Notes under the pieces: model-generated
Told to the model about the DNA's origin: nothing
What the model saw: the letters and a program-made list of their open reading frames with translations, nothing else
Database searches by the model: none
Made by a program: the position numbers and the translations under genes
Virus record (IMG/VR): IMGVR_UViG_3300045996_001284
Location: 1-57,928 of that record
Source: a virus
DNA: 57,928 nt
Reading direction: 5' to 3' (one strand)
In this document: positions 15,330-24,683 of the stretch, one piece after another
How the letters are laid out: the number at the start of each line of letters is the position of its first letter
Numbering within the stretch: position 1 is the stretch's first letter

Positions 15330-18300
15330 CCGTCACGTCGACCACGGCCGCCACACTGGCGCCGGTTGCGTCATAGGCCGTGATGCGGGGCTGGAGCGTC
15401 CCCTTAGATTCGTGCTTGACCACGATGGCACTCGTCCCATCCTCCAACGTGCTGTGTATCCAGTCGATGCCGCGATAGTCGCTGGCGAGCGGGAGCCGCG
15501 TGCCGCCTGCCGGCAGGGTGAAATCGGCCACCGCTTCCTTGATCTCCGCGCCCATGACGATGATTTTGGCCGCGAGGATGCGGGCACGAACCGCGGTGCC
15601 GCCGCGACCGATGACGCGAAAGCGGATGACCTCGCCCGCGATCGGGCGCAGGCCATCACGCCAAGGCGTGAAGGGGCGACTGCTCGCAGTGCCGGACAGA
15701 TAGAAGCCAAGGGGCACCCAGCCTGGCGGCAGAAGCTCCTCGGCAGGCGGAAGAAGATTATCAGCGTACTGAGAGACCTGATCAGTCGCCCAAGTGTAGG
15801 CGATCCGCAGCTCGCCCTCGGTCAGGCGCTCGAACATAAGATAGTCTGTCGAGCGAACGTTGCTTGGGCAGGTGTACTCAAATTCCCAAGTGAACGTCTC
15901 AAAGCTGCCTGCCAGCCAGTCTGCGTCTTGTGGCGACAGCCAGTCGCCATCCGCCGGGCCAAGCCATACTGAGTTGTCCAGAGCTTCGAGCACGCCGCCG
16001 TTGATCTCAGCGCCCGTGATGGCGCCGCCGCTGGTCGGGCCGCTCCACTTCGTCGTGCCGGTCGGGGTCGTCCAATCCACGTCACCAGCCGCCGAGGTCC
16101 AACTTAGCTGAGCCGACGCGGCGCCCACCGCGGGGAAGCCCTCGGCCGCCAAGTCGCGGCTGAAAACCCTGTAGGCGGTCGGACGTGGGATGCCAGCCAC
16201 GAGCACCCGACCGGCGATTGCAGACTGCACGCCGGCTGTCGTCTCGGCCTTGACCAGAAGCTCAACGGCATCGCTCGGGACTTCGAGCAACAGCACGTAG
16301 TCGGTGAGGACCAAGCCATCCGTCAGGCGTTCGGCTGCATCCCAGCCTTGCCCCGACGTGGTCGTGAAACGGACGCGGAAGCCAGCATGATCGGGCGGCA
16401 GCGGCGGTGACAGCCAGGAGATGCGGTCACCCGCGACGTAGACGACCGTCACATCCGAGGGAGCCAGCGACGGGCCGCCGAGAGTGTGCGTGACCGTAGG
16501 CGACCAGCCCCCATACTGCGGCTGGCCTTTCTTGCTGTTGCCCAGGATGTACCGGGCGCGAATGTCGTAGGTTTCGCCCTTCCTCACGTCATCGTACCGG
16601 ATCACTTCCGCCGAGGCCGGGTGTTCGCGATGGCGGGCGGGGTCTCCGGTGCTCACCTCCTGCACGCTCAACTGCACGCCCGTCACCGTATGGCTGCGGA
16701 CGGTCGAACTGCGGCGCAAGCGGACCACGACGGCCAGCTTGTGGCTGCCGTCAGCATCGCGGAGCAACGAGCCTTCGTCCGAGGTCACGATGTCGATGTA
16801 GGGAACGACAGCCTCACGCGGCGCGGTCACCAATGCATCCCACGGCGGGATAGGGCCATCTTCCGCGTTGAACACGCCCGCCCCGTAAGGAATCAGCGTG
16901 ACGGTGGCTGACAGTTCCGGACCGGGCCGGATGTTGGTGACCAACACCTCCATCGACTCGCGACCAGACATGCCGACCATGACCATATCGCCAACAGCCG
17001 GCTCGCCATCGCCGTCATCGTCGCCGACGCGGGTGAGGACGTTATTCTCGCCACTCCAGTTGGTGATCGGTGACGTGTAGGTACTGCCATCGGCGCAGCG
17101 GACGCGCACGACCAGCGAGCCCGTACCATCCCAAACAATCCGTTCATCCAGAATCAGGTCGGTGCCGTCAATTTCCTTGATGCGACCAAAGCCGGAGCCG
17201 ACCAACACAGTGTCATAACTGAGGCGACCTTTCGATCCGCGCATGAATGTTAGCCATTCCCAATCCATCTCGACTTCGTATTGTTCTGGCCTGAGTTTTA
17301 TCTCCGCTAGCCGCTTGCGCCCGTGCTTGTAGATGAGGTCGTGCCGAGTAACTCCCGGCATCTCCCAATCTTCGTACCTGTCCGAGTTGTTCTCGTCGTA
17401 GCCATCATCGTAAACGTCTTTGGTTCGCTCTTTCCAGTCGTTGTCCTCGTCTACGAAGCTGACCCGTAGCGCATGCGGCTGCTTGGCGAATATCTTGCGC
17501 CAGCGCACGTTACGACAGTTACGGGGCGTCAGGTGAAATTCGTCGGTTGTCTTGGGCACGTCTATGCATACGGTGTACTTTCCGTCGATCTCCATCGGCC
17601 TGGCGCGCCCGCAGCCGGCGACAATGTGCAGCAAGTCATCCGTCGAAATGTCTTTGTCGTTGACGAAATTGCACGTCCAATTGTAATACTCGCACAACCC
17701 GTGCCAGTATTCCAATGTGGTTAGGTCGATTTCGTCGTCATCAACTCTGTTCGGGTTGGCGTAGCTCTGGAGCACATGCCGGAACAGACTGGCCGGGTTC
17801 TGCGTCGGTGTCTGGACCCAGCTATCACTACTGCTCTTATAGTCCTTGCAGATAGTGGTAGCGATGATGGAGAAGTCGTCAATCCGGCCTTCAAGTTGCC
17901 GCGAGGCGCGGATGCGGAGCGCATAGAGTATGCTATACTTGTTGCGGACCGGCCGCTCGTTCTGGAAGCTTCGGACAAGCTCGATCCACGAGCGATGCTG
18001 GCGACGGTTGGACTCGTAGTCTTCCGTCGTGCGGCGGATTTGGATGTCGTACTGGCCTTTATCTGGGAACGAAAAATTCATCGTCCTGACAACCGGACGC
18101 CCTGTCCTTCCCTCGTACCGGCGCTCTTCCTCCTCAGACCAGTCGTCGGTTCCCGTCAAAGCCCATCGGGTGTGGACGTGGACGGCCTGCGGAGCAATGT
18201 CGCCGTCGCTATGCGTCCACTGCAACCCCTGCCGGAATGCAAGATCAAGCTGCGCCTTGTCGCAGTCGGGACGGGTAGTAAAAGTCACCGGTCCGTCCGC

Positions 18301-19080
18301 TTCCGTGATCTCGCGGCCCTCAGCGTCTTCTACGACGGACCTTTTAAAGAGGCTGACTTCCTGATCCTCGCCGGGAACGCCGGACGAAGTCTCAGTGTCT
18401 ACGTCGTCATACTTGTCGAGCCCGTTCTCACCGATACGCGGGTCCTGAAGATGCAGCGGACCATAGCCAAGGTCCATGAGCATGCAGAAGTATTGTTCGT
18501 CTTCCTCGTATTCGCTGTATGACTGCGCCGCGAGGTCGGGAAAGATACGGTGCCGCCCGAGCACCTGCATGACCGGGCCTTTCAGGCGCGCGCGGTTGCT
18601 GGCGCCCTCGATGGCGTAGTGCTCGCCCTCGCTGGGGGCGCTGTTGTTGGCTAGCTGCGGGACCTCGGGCGGGATCAGCGCATTGATGGCCATCATGCCA
18701 GCGATGGTGATGCTGGCTGACAGCAGTGCGCCGCCGAGCGTGCCGGCTCCCATGCCAAGGGCAGCCGGGGCCGCATACGGCGCGGCAATAGCCGCGGCGA
18801 TAACCGCCACCGTCAACGCGATGCGGAGCCCGCCGCCGCCCTCCGGGACGGGTACGATGATGACCGCAGTGCCGGTCTTGGGCCGGTAATGCTTCCAGAA
18901 CGTCTGGGGGACCGGATCGCCGTTGACTTGGCACTTCAGGACCGGGCGCAGCTTCGCCGGGAACGGGATGGCATCGGCCATCGCCTGAAGCGATGTGCCT
19001 TCAGGAAAAGTGAATGGCTCGGCAATCTGCGAAAACGGCCTGGTACGGGCCGCGACGCGAACCTGACGCTCAGAAAGCAA
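15316..19080 (-). CDS. Tail tip protein, lambda J-like host specificity protein
   Basis: A 1254-residue protein, the length of J-type central tip proteins. Residues 50-150 include the usual insertion with a hydrophobic helix pair (IALTVAVIAAAIAAPYAAPAALGMGAGTLGGALLS). Residues 160-330 carry the conserved tip domain (GPVMQVLGRHRIFPDLAAQSYSEYEEDEQYFCMLMDLGYG). Later parts are beta-rich: about 850-1000 contains fibronectin-III-like units (APSDVTVVYVAGDRISWLSPPLPPDHAGF) and 1000-1250 a C-terminal beta domain. It should form the tail tip that contacts the host and triggers DNA release. It overlaps the NlpC/P60 gene and the fibre gene. Confidence 0.85.
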   Translation of the reverse strand: MLSERQVRVAARTRPFSQIAEPFTFPEGTSLQAMADAIPFPAKLRPVLKCQVNGDPVPQTFWKHYRPKTGTAVIIVPVPEGGGGLRIALTVAVIAAAIAAPYAAPAALGMGAGTLGGALLSASITIAGMMAINALIPPEVPQLANNSAPSEGEHYAIEGASNRARLKGPVMQVLGRHRIFPDLAAQSYSEYEEDEQYFCMLMDLGYGPLHLQDPRIGENGLDKYDDVDTETSSGVPGEDQEVSLFKRSVVEDAEGREITEADGPVTFTTRPDCDKAQLDLAFRQGLQWTHSDGDIAPQAVHVHTRWALTGTDDWSEEEERRYEGRTGRPVVRTMNFSFPDKGQYDIQIRRTTEDYESNRRQHRSWIELVRSFQNERPVRNKYSILYALRIRASRQLEGRIDDFSIIATTICKDYKSSSDSWVQTPTQNPASLFRHVLQSYANPNRVDDDEIDLTTLEYWHGLCEYYNWTCNFVNDKDISTDDLLHIVAGCGRARPMEIDGKYTVCIDVPKTTDEFHLTPRNCRNVRWRKIFAKQPHALRVSFVDEDNDWKERTKDVYDDGYDENNSDRYEDWEMPGVTRHDLIYKHGRKRLAEIKLRPEQYEVEMDWEWLTFMRGSKGRLSYDTVLVGSGFGRIKEIDGTDLILDERIVWDGTGSLVVRVRCADGSTYTSPITNWSGENNVLTRVGDDDGDGEPAVGDMVMVGMSGRESMEVLVTNIRPGPELSATVTLIPYGAGVFNAEDGPIPPWDALVTAPREAVVPYIDIVTSDEGSLLRDADGSHKLAVVVRLRRSSTVRSHTVTGVQLSVQEVSTGDPARHREHPASAEVIRYDDVRKGETYDIRARYILGNSKKGQPQYGGWSPTVTHTLGGPSLAPSDVTVVYVAGDRISWLSPPLPPDHAGFRVRFTTTSGQGWDAAERLTDGLVLTDYVLLLEVPSDAVELLVKAETTAGVQSAIAGRVLVAGIPRPTAYRVFSRDLAAEGFPAVGAASAQLSWTSAAGDVDWTTPTGTTKWSGPTSGGAITGAEINGGVLEALDNSVWLGPADGDWLSPQDADWLAGSFETFTWEFEYTCPSNVRSTDYLMFERLTEGELRIAYTWATDQVSQYADNLLPPAEELLPPGWVPLGFYLSGTASSRPFTPWRDGLRPIAGEVIRFRVIGRGGTAVRARILAAKIIVMGAEIKEAVADFTLPAGGTRLPLASDYRGIDWIHSTLEDGTSAIVVKHESKGTLQPRITAYDATGASVAAVVDVTVGGY

Positions 19081-19450
19081 GGCGGTGGAAGCTCACGATG
19101 CGGGCTGCCCAAAGAGCGCTGCGGTAGCTGGTCACGACCGAGGTCTTGCCCTGCTCCAGGTGCAACATGTTGTTTCTGCCCACCACGAGCCCGCAGTGCG
19201 TACCGTGGTCGAAGAGCACTACGTCCATGGGGCGCTCCCGACCGTCAGGGACGATCTGCCAAGCGGCGAACACGCGACGGGCAGCCGGAATGACTTCGCG
19301 CGCGACAGTCGGCGGAACAGTGTCATAGGTGGGAAGATCGACGCCAAGGAACTCGCGATAAACGGGCGTAACGATGCCGGACCAGCATGTACAGTCGGGA
19401 CTCCACTGCCTGCCGACGTAATTGCTCAAGTCAATCAAGCAGCGTTCCAC
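19070..19450 (-). CDS. NlpC/P60-type tail-assembly peptidase
   Basis: A 126-residue protein of the NlpC/P60 cysteine peptidase fold found in lambda K-like tail proteins. Residues 19-36 read DCTCWSGIVTPVYREFLG with the catalytic Cys in the DC-x2-W motif. FDHGTHCGLVVG supplies the catalytic His strand and NNMLHLEQG the polar third residue. The family cleaves peptide stems of peptidoglycan, here probably to help DNA injection or tip maturation. It overlaps both neighbours. Confidence 0.82.
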   Translation of the reverse strand: MERCLIDLSNYVGRQWSPDCTCWSGIVTPVYREFLGVDLPTYDTVPPTVAREVIPAARRVFAAWQIVPDGRERPMDVVLFDHGTHCGLVVGRNNMLHLEQGKTSVVTSYRSALWAARIVSFHRLAF

Positions 19451-19920
19451 AGCGCCGGATAGTGCCTTTCCAGAAATCGGTGTGCCGGATAGCGCGCACT
19501 AGTCGTATCGTCCCGTTCCGCGCGCGCTTCCCACGACATGGCGTCCGGCGTATTGGCCTCGACCAGCTTAAACTTCTGCCAGCGCTGAACCAGTTCGTCA
19601 GGATCGGTCAGCCTGACCAGTTCTACCTTCAGGTAGATGAAAGGCTCTAGCTGCCGCAAATTCGCCATGATGCTGCGGTCGATGAGGTCAGCCACGAACC
19701 GCATCTGCGGCGGGGTTTTCTCTTCTTCCGCGGCGAGCACGACATCAACGGCGCTGGCCTTGAAGAGGTCGCCACGGCTGGTCACGTCGACCGGATTGCG
19801 CACAAACCGCACCGGCTGCATCTGCGAGTGCGTGAGGGTCACCAGGACGAGCGCGCCTTCATCGGTCGTCTGCTTCAGGATTTCAGTCACCATCCCGAGC
19901 GAAATTCCCGGACGAGCCAT
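19435..19920 (-). CDS. DUF1833-like minor tail protein
   Basis: A 161-residue protein resembling DUF1833-type tail assembly proteins: LVLVTLTHSQMQPVRFVRNPVDVTSRGDLFKAS...FVADLIDRSIMANLRQLEPFIYLKVELVRLTDPDELVQRW. These lie between the tape measure and NlpC/P60/J genes, as here, and correspond in position to lambda L. No metal-binding cysteine cluster is seen. Probably part of the tail tip base. Confidence 0.65.
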   Translation of the reverse strand: MARPGISLGMVTEILKQTTDEGALVLVTLTHSQMQPVRFVRNPVDVTSRGDLFKASAVDVVLAAEEEKTPPQMRFVADLIDRSIMANLRQLEPFIYLKVELVRLTDPDELVQRWQKFKLVEANTPDAMSWEARAERDDTTSARYPAHRFLERHYPALWNAA

Positions 19921-19957
19921 GCCGTGGTATCCTGCGGGAAGTAGAGGAAAGAGCGAA

Positions 19958-20230
19958 CTAGAGGGTCAGCGCCGCTTGAAGCAGCGCCTGCGCGCGGTCA
20001 TGCACAGCACCCACCGATGAGCGATATGTGCCCAGCATCCCATCCGGGACATCGCGAGCGGCGATTGCCGCAATAGCGTTGTCGCCCTGAAGGATGGCGC
20101 GAGCCGTCTGCATCTTGCTGGCGACGAACTCGGGTGAAAACGACGCATCCTGCGCCAACTCGGCCGCAATCATCGTGACGCAGACGGTGAGGAAGTCGCG
20201 GGCCGCTTGGTCGTAGATGCCATCCGTCAC
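19958..20230 (-). CDS. Small tail-tip-module protein
   Basis: A 90-residue, mostly helical protein (YDQAARDFLTVCVTMIAAELAQDASFSPEFVASKMQTARAIL). No family is recognised. The start overlaps the stop of the upstream minor tail gene (ATGA-type), so it is translated with it. It may be an assembly chaperone or a small tip component; this is inferred only from position. Confidence 0.5.
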   Translation of the reverse strand: MTDGIYDQAARDFLTVCVTMIAAELAQDASFSPEFVASKMQTARAILQGDNAIAAIAARDVPDGMLGTYRSSVGAVHDRAQALLQAALTL

Positions 20231-20580
20231 GGCAGGATGTAGAGCCGCATGCGGGCCAGCACGTTGCCGGCCTCCAGATCAGAGTAGGTAACGCCTTTTT
20301 TACGAAACTGCATCACGCAGGCAGCTCGTGTGGACGGGCGAACCCAGTCAAAGGGAATTGCCCCGAATAGAAGCGTGCTCTCGAAGAAGGCGTCAAAAAT
20401 CAGGTACTCGTCATAGCTGTAGGTGATGGCCCCCTCGACTGGGCGAAAGCCCGCCGTGAAGCGGCGCCTCGTCTTGTACGGGCCGGCGTCCATCGGGGTT
20501 TCTAGCAGAACGTCGGGCGGCTCCTCGGTCCACGAGCCTGCATCGAAATACTGCGGCAGCGTCAGCGGATAGGTTGGCAT
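20227..20580 (-). CDS. Minor tail protein, distal-tail (M-like) position
   Basis: A 117-residue protein immediately after the tape measure gene. The motif METPMDAGPYKTRRRFTAGFRPVEGAITYSYDEYLIFDAFFES matches the pattern of small distal tail or minor tail proteins that cap the tube (D-x-G-P-x-K-x-R-R-R-F). It would join the tail tube to the tip. Family assignment is by pattern and gene order, not by a catalytic motif. Confidence 0.62.
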   Translation of the reverse strand: MPTYPLTLPQYFDAGSWTEEPPDVLLETPMDAGPYKTRRRFTAGFRPVEGAITYSYDEYLIFDAFFESTLLFGAIPFDWVRPSTRAACVMQFRKKGVTYSDLEAGNVLARMRLYILP

Positions 20581-23500
20581 CTAGCGGAGCTGCCGGGCCA
20601 TCTTAAATCGCCCCTGAAGCGTGCGGTCGAGACGACCGCTGGCGATGTTCTCATTCTGCTCACGACGGATCATGAGCTTGATGGTTTCCATGCCGTTGCC
20701 GTCCCGGCTGCTCTCCTGCTCGATTGGAGGCGCATCCTTGCCGCGCTGATCATAGACCTCGATCTTGGTCCCGCCGCCGCGCTGCGCGGCTACTTCCTGC
20801 CGCGACTGCACCCTTTCGCCACGCTGGGCGATGATGGGCACCTCGTCCCGGCCGAGCACGAGGCCGCCGGAGTGGTAGCGGGGAGCATCCTTGAACCACA
20901 TCGGGTCGGCCATGCGACGAGCGCCGCCCTCACCGACGATACCGCCCTGATGAAGCGTTGCAGTGCCGCCTGAGCCGCCGGCCGCGGCACCGAAGCCCCC
21001 GCCCATGCCGAGGCTGCCGAGGATGGCCTTCATGATCAGAACCTTGGCCATCTCGGCGGCAATCTGCTCGCCGAAGTTAGCCAGGCCCTCGCCCAGTGAG
21101 TCCCATGTGAGGTCGCCGGCCTGCAAAAGGTCGACAAAACCGCTCACGCCTTGGTCGAGCGCGCCGGACAACTGGCCACTGATGTTTTCCGACAGCGTTC
21201 CCGTCTCGTCCTGAAGCCGCCGCAGGCCAGCCTCTACGCCATCAAATGGGTTTTCCGTTTCCTCCAGTTCTTCCGCGCGGTTGCGGTTGAACTCCTTGTC
21301 ATCCCGCCGCCGCTTCCGCGCCGCCTCGCTTGCGCCCAAGCCTTGCGATTCAGCCAGGGCGGTTTCGAGCATAGCATCACGCAGTCGCGTGCTGGCGCTG
21401 GCATACTCGTCCGTGAGTTGCGTGGCCAGTTCAATGCCCTGCGCCCGGCGGCGCGAGGCGATGTCCGTCTCGATCAGAGCCTTTGCCGCCGCAGCCTCCG
21501 TCGTCCCGAGAATGCCCAACACCTTGTTCTCGGCTGCGATGCGGTTTTCCATCTCCTGCCGGGCAGCAGCCGTGCCGCGGATCACGCTGGCCAGCCGCTC
21601 CTGCTGTTCGGCTTCCAGGGTCAGTTGCGCGGTGGCGCGGGCGCCCTTCGTCCCATCATCGGCTGTCTTGCGCAGGTCGAAAGCCTGGTTAGCGCGGTCC
21701 GTCTCGCGGGCGATGACCTCGGGCGGCTGGTCGCCGAGCTTCTCCACCACGCCACGCACGAACTCAGCCCGCGCCACCACCTCGTCGATCGCCTGCGGCG
21801 TCAGGCCGACGAGCTGCGGCAGGTCTAGTTCCTGGCCGGCTGCTCCAAGCCCAGGCGCAGCCGTCGCACGACGGATGATGTTGTCCAAGTCCTTGCGGAC
21901 GGCGGCCTGCCGCTGGAGGGCCTCGGTCTCATCGCGGATGCTGGCTGCCCGCTGGAGAACCTGCTGGCCCTCGCGGGTCGTGAGGTCGAAGCCGGCGGCG
22001 CGCACGCGGCGCATGACCTCCAGAACGTTCGCCTGCTTCTCGTAGGCAGCCGAGCCTTGGTCGACGGCGCCCTTCAGCGCGGCAAGCTGTTCGGTCTCCT
22101 GATCCAGCCCGGTCGAAAACTGCGAGCGGCGATCGGCAACGCCCTGAGCCTTGGCCGCGGCAGAGTTAGATGCCTCGATGGCCTTGGTCTGATCATACTT
22201 GGCGAGCGCGAGCTTCTTGGCCCGGTCGGCCAGCGCCGCGTCGCCTTCCGTCTGTGCCAGCGTCGTGGCGTAGGCTTCCTCGCCCGCCCGCTTACGCGCG
22301 TCAGTGGCGAACGTCAGTTCTTTCTCGACTATGGACAGACGGGCCGCAGCGTCAGCTCGCTTTTCATTGCGAGCCACCTCTTCCTGGCCGACGAAGATGG
22401 CATCCGCCTTCTGTCGAATCGTCTCGGTCTTTTCCGCTCGATCCTTCGGGTCCGCTATATCGCCGACGCCGCTCGTCCGAATCTGCTCCTGAATGAACTG
22501 CTCGCGCTTGTTCGTGCCGAGCTTCAGACCCTGAAGGCGCTGGTCTAGGCTCTCAATGGTGTTCTGATACGAGGTGACGGCATCCTGTGTCTTCTTGATG
22601 CTGTCCTGATTCGCCTTCCACGCCCGGTCTTGATCATCAAGCGTACCGGTCAGAGCATGGACCGCATAACGCGCAGCCGACTCACGCTGTTCAGTGGCGG
22701 CGAGGTTGGTGGCCAGTTCCCGAACGGAAGCGATGCGCGCATCGGTTTCGCGAGCGTTGAGTCCCTGTGCTTCGGCAAGCCGCCGCGTGGCCTGCTCCAC
22801 CTGACCAATGGTGGCCTGCCCTTCGCGGTAGGCATTGATGGTCTCTTGGACTTGCGCGGACTCAGCTAGGCCCGAGCTTCCTGATTGGGCGGTAGCCAAA
22901 CCGCCCCCTGAGAAGAAACCTGCTCCGCTGCCGAAGGTCGAGCCGACGGCAGAAAGTTGTTCGACCTGCTTTCTAACTGCGTCTGCCTCTTCGCGCGCCC
23001 TATCAAAACCGGCTAGAATGTTACTCGACACCGCGCCCTGTTGCGCTTCGGTCAGCAGGTTGAAGGCTGCGGCCAGCTTATCAACATTGTCCTTTGCGAT
23101 GCCGAGCGTGCTCAGAAGGTCTTCGGTTTTATCCTTCTGCAGCTCTGCCGCCTTGGCTGCCTTCTCTTGGGCCGAGCCCATGACGCCGAAGCCGATGGCA
23201 GCGGCAGCAGCAATGGCAATAGCAGCGCCGACAGCCACCCCGACGGGGCCAAAAGCGCTCGCAATCTGCGGTCCCTGCTGCGCCAGAATGATGAGGGCGC
23301 TGGTGCCGGACGAAGCCTGGACGGCCACATCCTGAAGCTGCGCGCCAAGGTTGCCGAAGTCGACGCGGGCGCCCTTGGCGCTTTGGCCCGCCGCCGTTGT
23401 CGCTTGGCCGTGCGCCGTCGTGGCCTGCGTGGCCTGCTTCGTTACCTGAGCCTGAGCAGTGGTCGCCTGAACCGCCTGCGTGGTGGCTTGCGCCGTGCGG

Positions 23501-23817
23501 GCCGTCGCCTGCCCGTAAGTGGCGGCGCTGGTTGCCGCCTGCGCGAGGGATGCCGCCGCCGCTTGGGCTGCTTGCGCCGCCTGCTGCGTTGATTGCGCCG
23601 CCTGGGCTGTGGATCGCGCCGCTGCCGCCGTAGCCTGAGCCGAGGCATTAGCGCCGGTAATGATGGCCTGAGAGCCGCGAGAAACGAGGTCAGCAGCCTG
23701 CGCCAGTTGTATCTGGGCGCGAGTTAGCTCCTGAGTGGCTGCCGCGGCGGCACGATAGCCCGCGACTGCAGCAGAGCTATCGACGACGATATTCAAAGCA
23801 GCGATGGTATCAGCCAC
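20581..23817 (-). CDS. Tail tape measure protein
   Basis: A 1078-residue protein. Residues 60-150 are a low-complexity Ala/Gln/Thr stretch (QATTQAVQATTAQAQ...) predicted as a long helix. Around 150-215, LGAQLQDVAVQASSGTSALIILAQQGPQIASAFGPVGVAVGAAIAIA is the tail-length tape measure signature plus a membrane segment. Long coiled-coil follows to about 900. The end (HQGGIVG...PRYHSGGLVLGRDEVPIIAQRGERV) matches the lambda H-type C-terminal domain. At about 0.15 nm per residue, the family rule, the tail would be near 160 nm. It follows the frameshifted chaperone gene. Confidence 0.92.
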   Translation of the reverse strand: MADTIAALNIVVDSSAAVAGYRAAAAATQELTRAQIQLAQAADLVSRGSQAIITGANASAQATAAAARSTAQAAQSTQQAAQAAQAAAASLAQAATSAATYGQATARTAQATTQAVQATTAQAQVTKQATQATTAHGQATTAAGQSAKGARVDFGNLGAQLQDVAVQASSGTSALIILAQQGPQIASAFGPVGVAVGAAIAIAAAAAIGFGVMGSAQEKAAKAAELQKDKTEDLLSTLGIAKDNVDKLAAAFNLLTEAQQGAVSSNILAGFDRAREEADAVRKQVEQLSAVGSTFGSGAGFFSGGGLATAQSGSSGLAESAQVQETINAYREGQATIGQVEQATRRLAEAQGLNARETDARIASVRELATNLAATEQRESAARYAVHALTGTLDDQDRAWKANQDSIKKTQDAVTSYQNTIESLDQRLQGLKLGTNKREQFIQEQIRTSGVGDIADPKDRAEKTETIRQKADAIFVGQEEVARNEKRADAAARLSIVEKELTFATDARKRAGEEAYATTLAQTEGDAALADRAKKLALAKYDQTKAIEASNSAAAKAQGVADRRSQFSTGLDQETEQLAALKGAVDQGSAAYEKQANVLEVMRRVRAAGFDLTTREGQQVLQRAASIRDETEALQRQAAVRKDLDNIIRRATAAPGLGAAGQELDLPQLVGLTPQAIDEVVARAEFVRGVVEKLGDQPPEVIARETDRANQAFDLRKTADDGTKGARATAQLTLEAEQQERLASVIRGTAAARQEMENRIAAENKVLGILGTTEAAAAKALIETDIASRRRAQGIELATQLTDEYASASTRLRDAMLETALAESQGLGASEAARKRRRDDKEFNRNRAEELEETENPFDGVEAGLRRLQDETGTLSENISGQLSGALDQGVSGFVDLLQAGDLTWDSLGEGLANFGEQIAAEMAKVLIMKAILGSLGMGGGFGAAAGGSGGTATLHQGGIVGEGGARRMADPMWFKDAPRYHSGGLVLGRDEVPIIAQRGERVQSRQEVAAQRGGGTKIEVYDQRGKDAPPIEQESSRDGNGMETIKLMIRREQNENIASGRLDRTLQGRFKMARQLR

Positions 23818-24268
23818 GGTCGCCGCCCTTTCCGCCCTTGTCGCGCCGTGCTTCAGCCAGCTTCGCGCACTCGTCTAGGTATGCGTTGTCCATCGTGCGC
23901 AGGGCCGCGGCCTCCCAGCGCTCGATGTCGGCGCCGGTCATGCGGTCATAGGCGTCGATGTCGCCCCAGACGATAGCCTCGGGGCCTGAGAAGCCCTGCC
24001 CGCGGGCATTGGACAGGTCGAAGAACAGCATCCAGAGGCGCTCGCCGCCGTTGGGCAGGGGCTCAGATGAAGGTTCTAAGGCGTTAGCCTTCGGAGGTTC
24101 ATAGGTTCTGCCCTCCTTTTTCGCCGCCAGTCGCGCCCGCAGAGCCTGGCCCTTGCGCTTCTGCGCCTGATGGTCAGCGACGGAACCGCCGCCCGCACGC
24201 TGCCGCAGTCTCAGGTCTCGTCGGATGCGCTCGCAGAGGGCGTGGACGATGATCCGCCTTTGCGACTC
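23810..24268 (-). CDS. Tail assembly chaperone T extension (made by -1 frameshift)
   Basis: This frame has no good start of its own over most of its length but is open from the slippery site to a stop just inside the tape measure gene, giving about 152 residues. It contains a basic linker (RLRQRAGGGSVADHQAQKRKGQALRARLAAKKEGRTYEPP) and then a helical domain (AIVWGDIDAYDRMTGADIERWEAAALRTMDNAYLDECAKLAE). Position and reading phase fit the T part of a lambda G-GT pair, which binds the tape measure during tail assembly. An internal ATG at 24031 could also start a 73-residue protein. Confidence 0.72.
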   Translation of the reverse strand, partial: ESQRRIIVHALCERIRRDLRLRQRAGGGSVADHQAQKRKGQALRARLAAKKEGRTYEPPKANALEPSSEPLPNGGERLWMLFFDLSNARGQGFSGPEAIVWGDIDAYDRMTGADIERWEAAALRTMDNAYLDECAKLAEARRDKGGKGGDRG

Positions 24269-24675
24269 AAAAAATTGGCACGCTGACCCGCATTAGCGTC
24301 GGCCTGAAGCGCGATCCAGTAGTGCTCGCGGAAGAGCCGGTCGAGATTGTCCCGCGTCGGCGGCAGGTCGTTGCCGTCCTCATCCCGGAACCCCCGCCAG
24401 TCGAGCACGATCATGGGCACGCACTCGGCCAGCGCGCGCTCCTCTTCCTTCGGGTCTGTCTCGCCGGTCGCCGATGCCTGCCGCAGCCGGGCCATGCGGC
24501 GGGCATACTCGCGGATATAGGCCCGGTGCTTGTCGCTGTCCGGGCCTGCCAACTTCAGCTCCAGCGTCTGGCCGTCGATCTCCACCGGCTGGCCGCCACG
24601 AAGGTGACGAACTGGAAACCAGACGCCTTCCTCCGCGAGAGGGCGAGGGTTGAGGTCTGAAAGACCGAGGAACAT
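24211..24675 (-). CDS. Tail assembly chaperone G
   Basis: A 154-residue acidic, helical protein (FPVRHLRGGQPVEIDGQTLELKLAGPDSDKHRAYIREYARRM...FREHYWIALQADANAGQRANFLSRKG) placed between tail tube and tape measure genes. This is the position of lambda gpG chaperones, which coat the tape measure. The ATG follows GGAG at good distance nine bases after the tube gene's stop. Near its 3' end a T-TTT-TTG heptamer in the correct phase allows a -1 shift into the downstream frame, so a minor longer product is expected. Confidence 0.72.
   Translation of the reverse strand: MFLGLSDLNPRPLAEEGVWFPVRHLRGGQPVEIDGQTLELKLAGPDSDKHRAYIREYARRMARLRQASATGETDPKEEERALAECVPMIVLDWRGFRDEDGNDLPPTRDNLDRLFREHYWIALQADANAGQRANFLSRKGGSSSTPSASASDET
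24268..24274 (-). promoter_or_regulatory. -1 ribosomal frameshift slippery site T-TTT-TTG
   Basis: Read on the minus strand the codons are AAT-TTT-TTG, containing the canonical X-XXY-YYZ heptamer TTTTTTG at residue 134-136 of the chaperone. A -1 slip enters the downstream frame, which stays open for about 152 codons. The tail chaperone gene pair of long-tailed phages is the classic location for this. Confidence 0.75.
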
Positions 24676-24683
24676 TTTCTCTC

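Noticed and set aside
15280-15972. A 230-residue plus-strand frame opposite the tail-tip gene
   Set aside because: Shadow of the J-like gene in high-GC DNA; Arg/Ala/Gly-rich with no protein-like pattern.
21151-21828. Long plus-strand frame opposite the tape measure gene
   Set aside because: Antisense shadow with biased composition; tape measure coding is clear.
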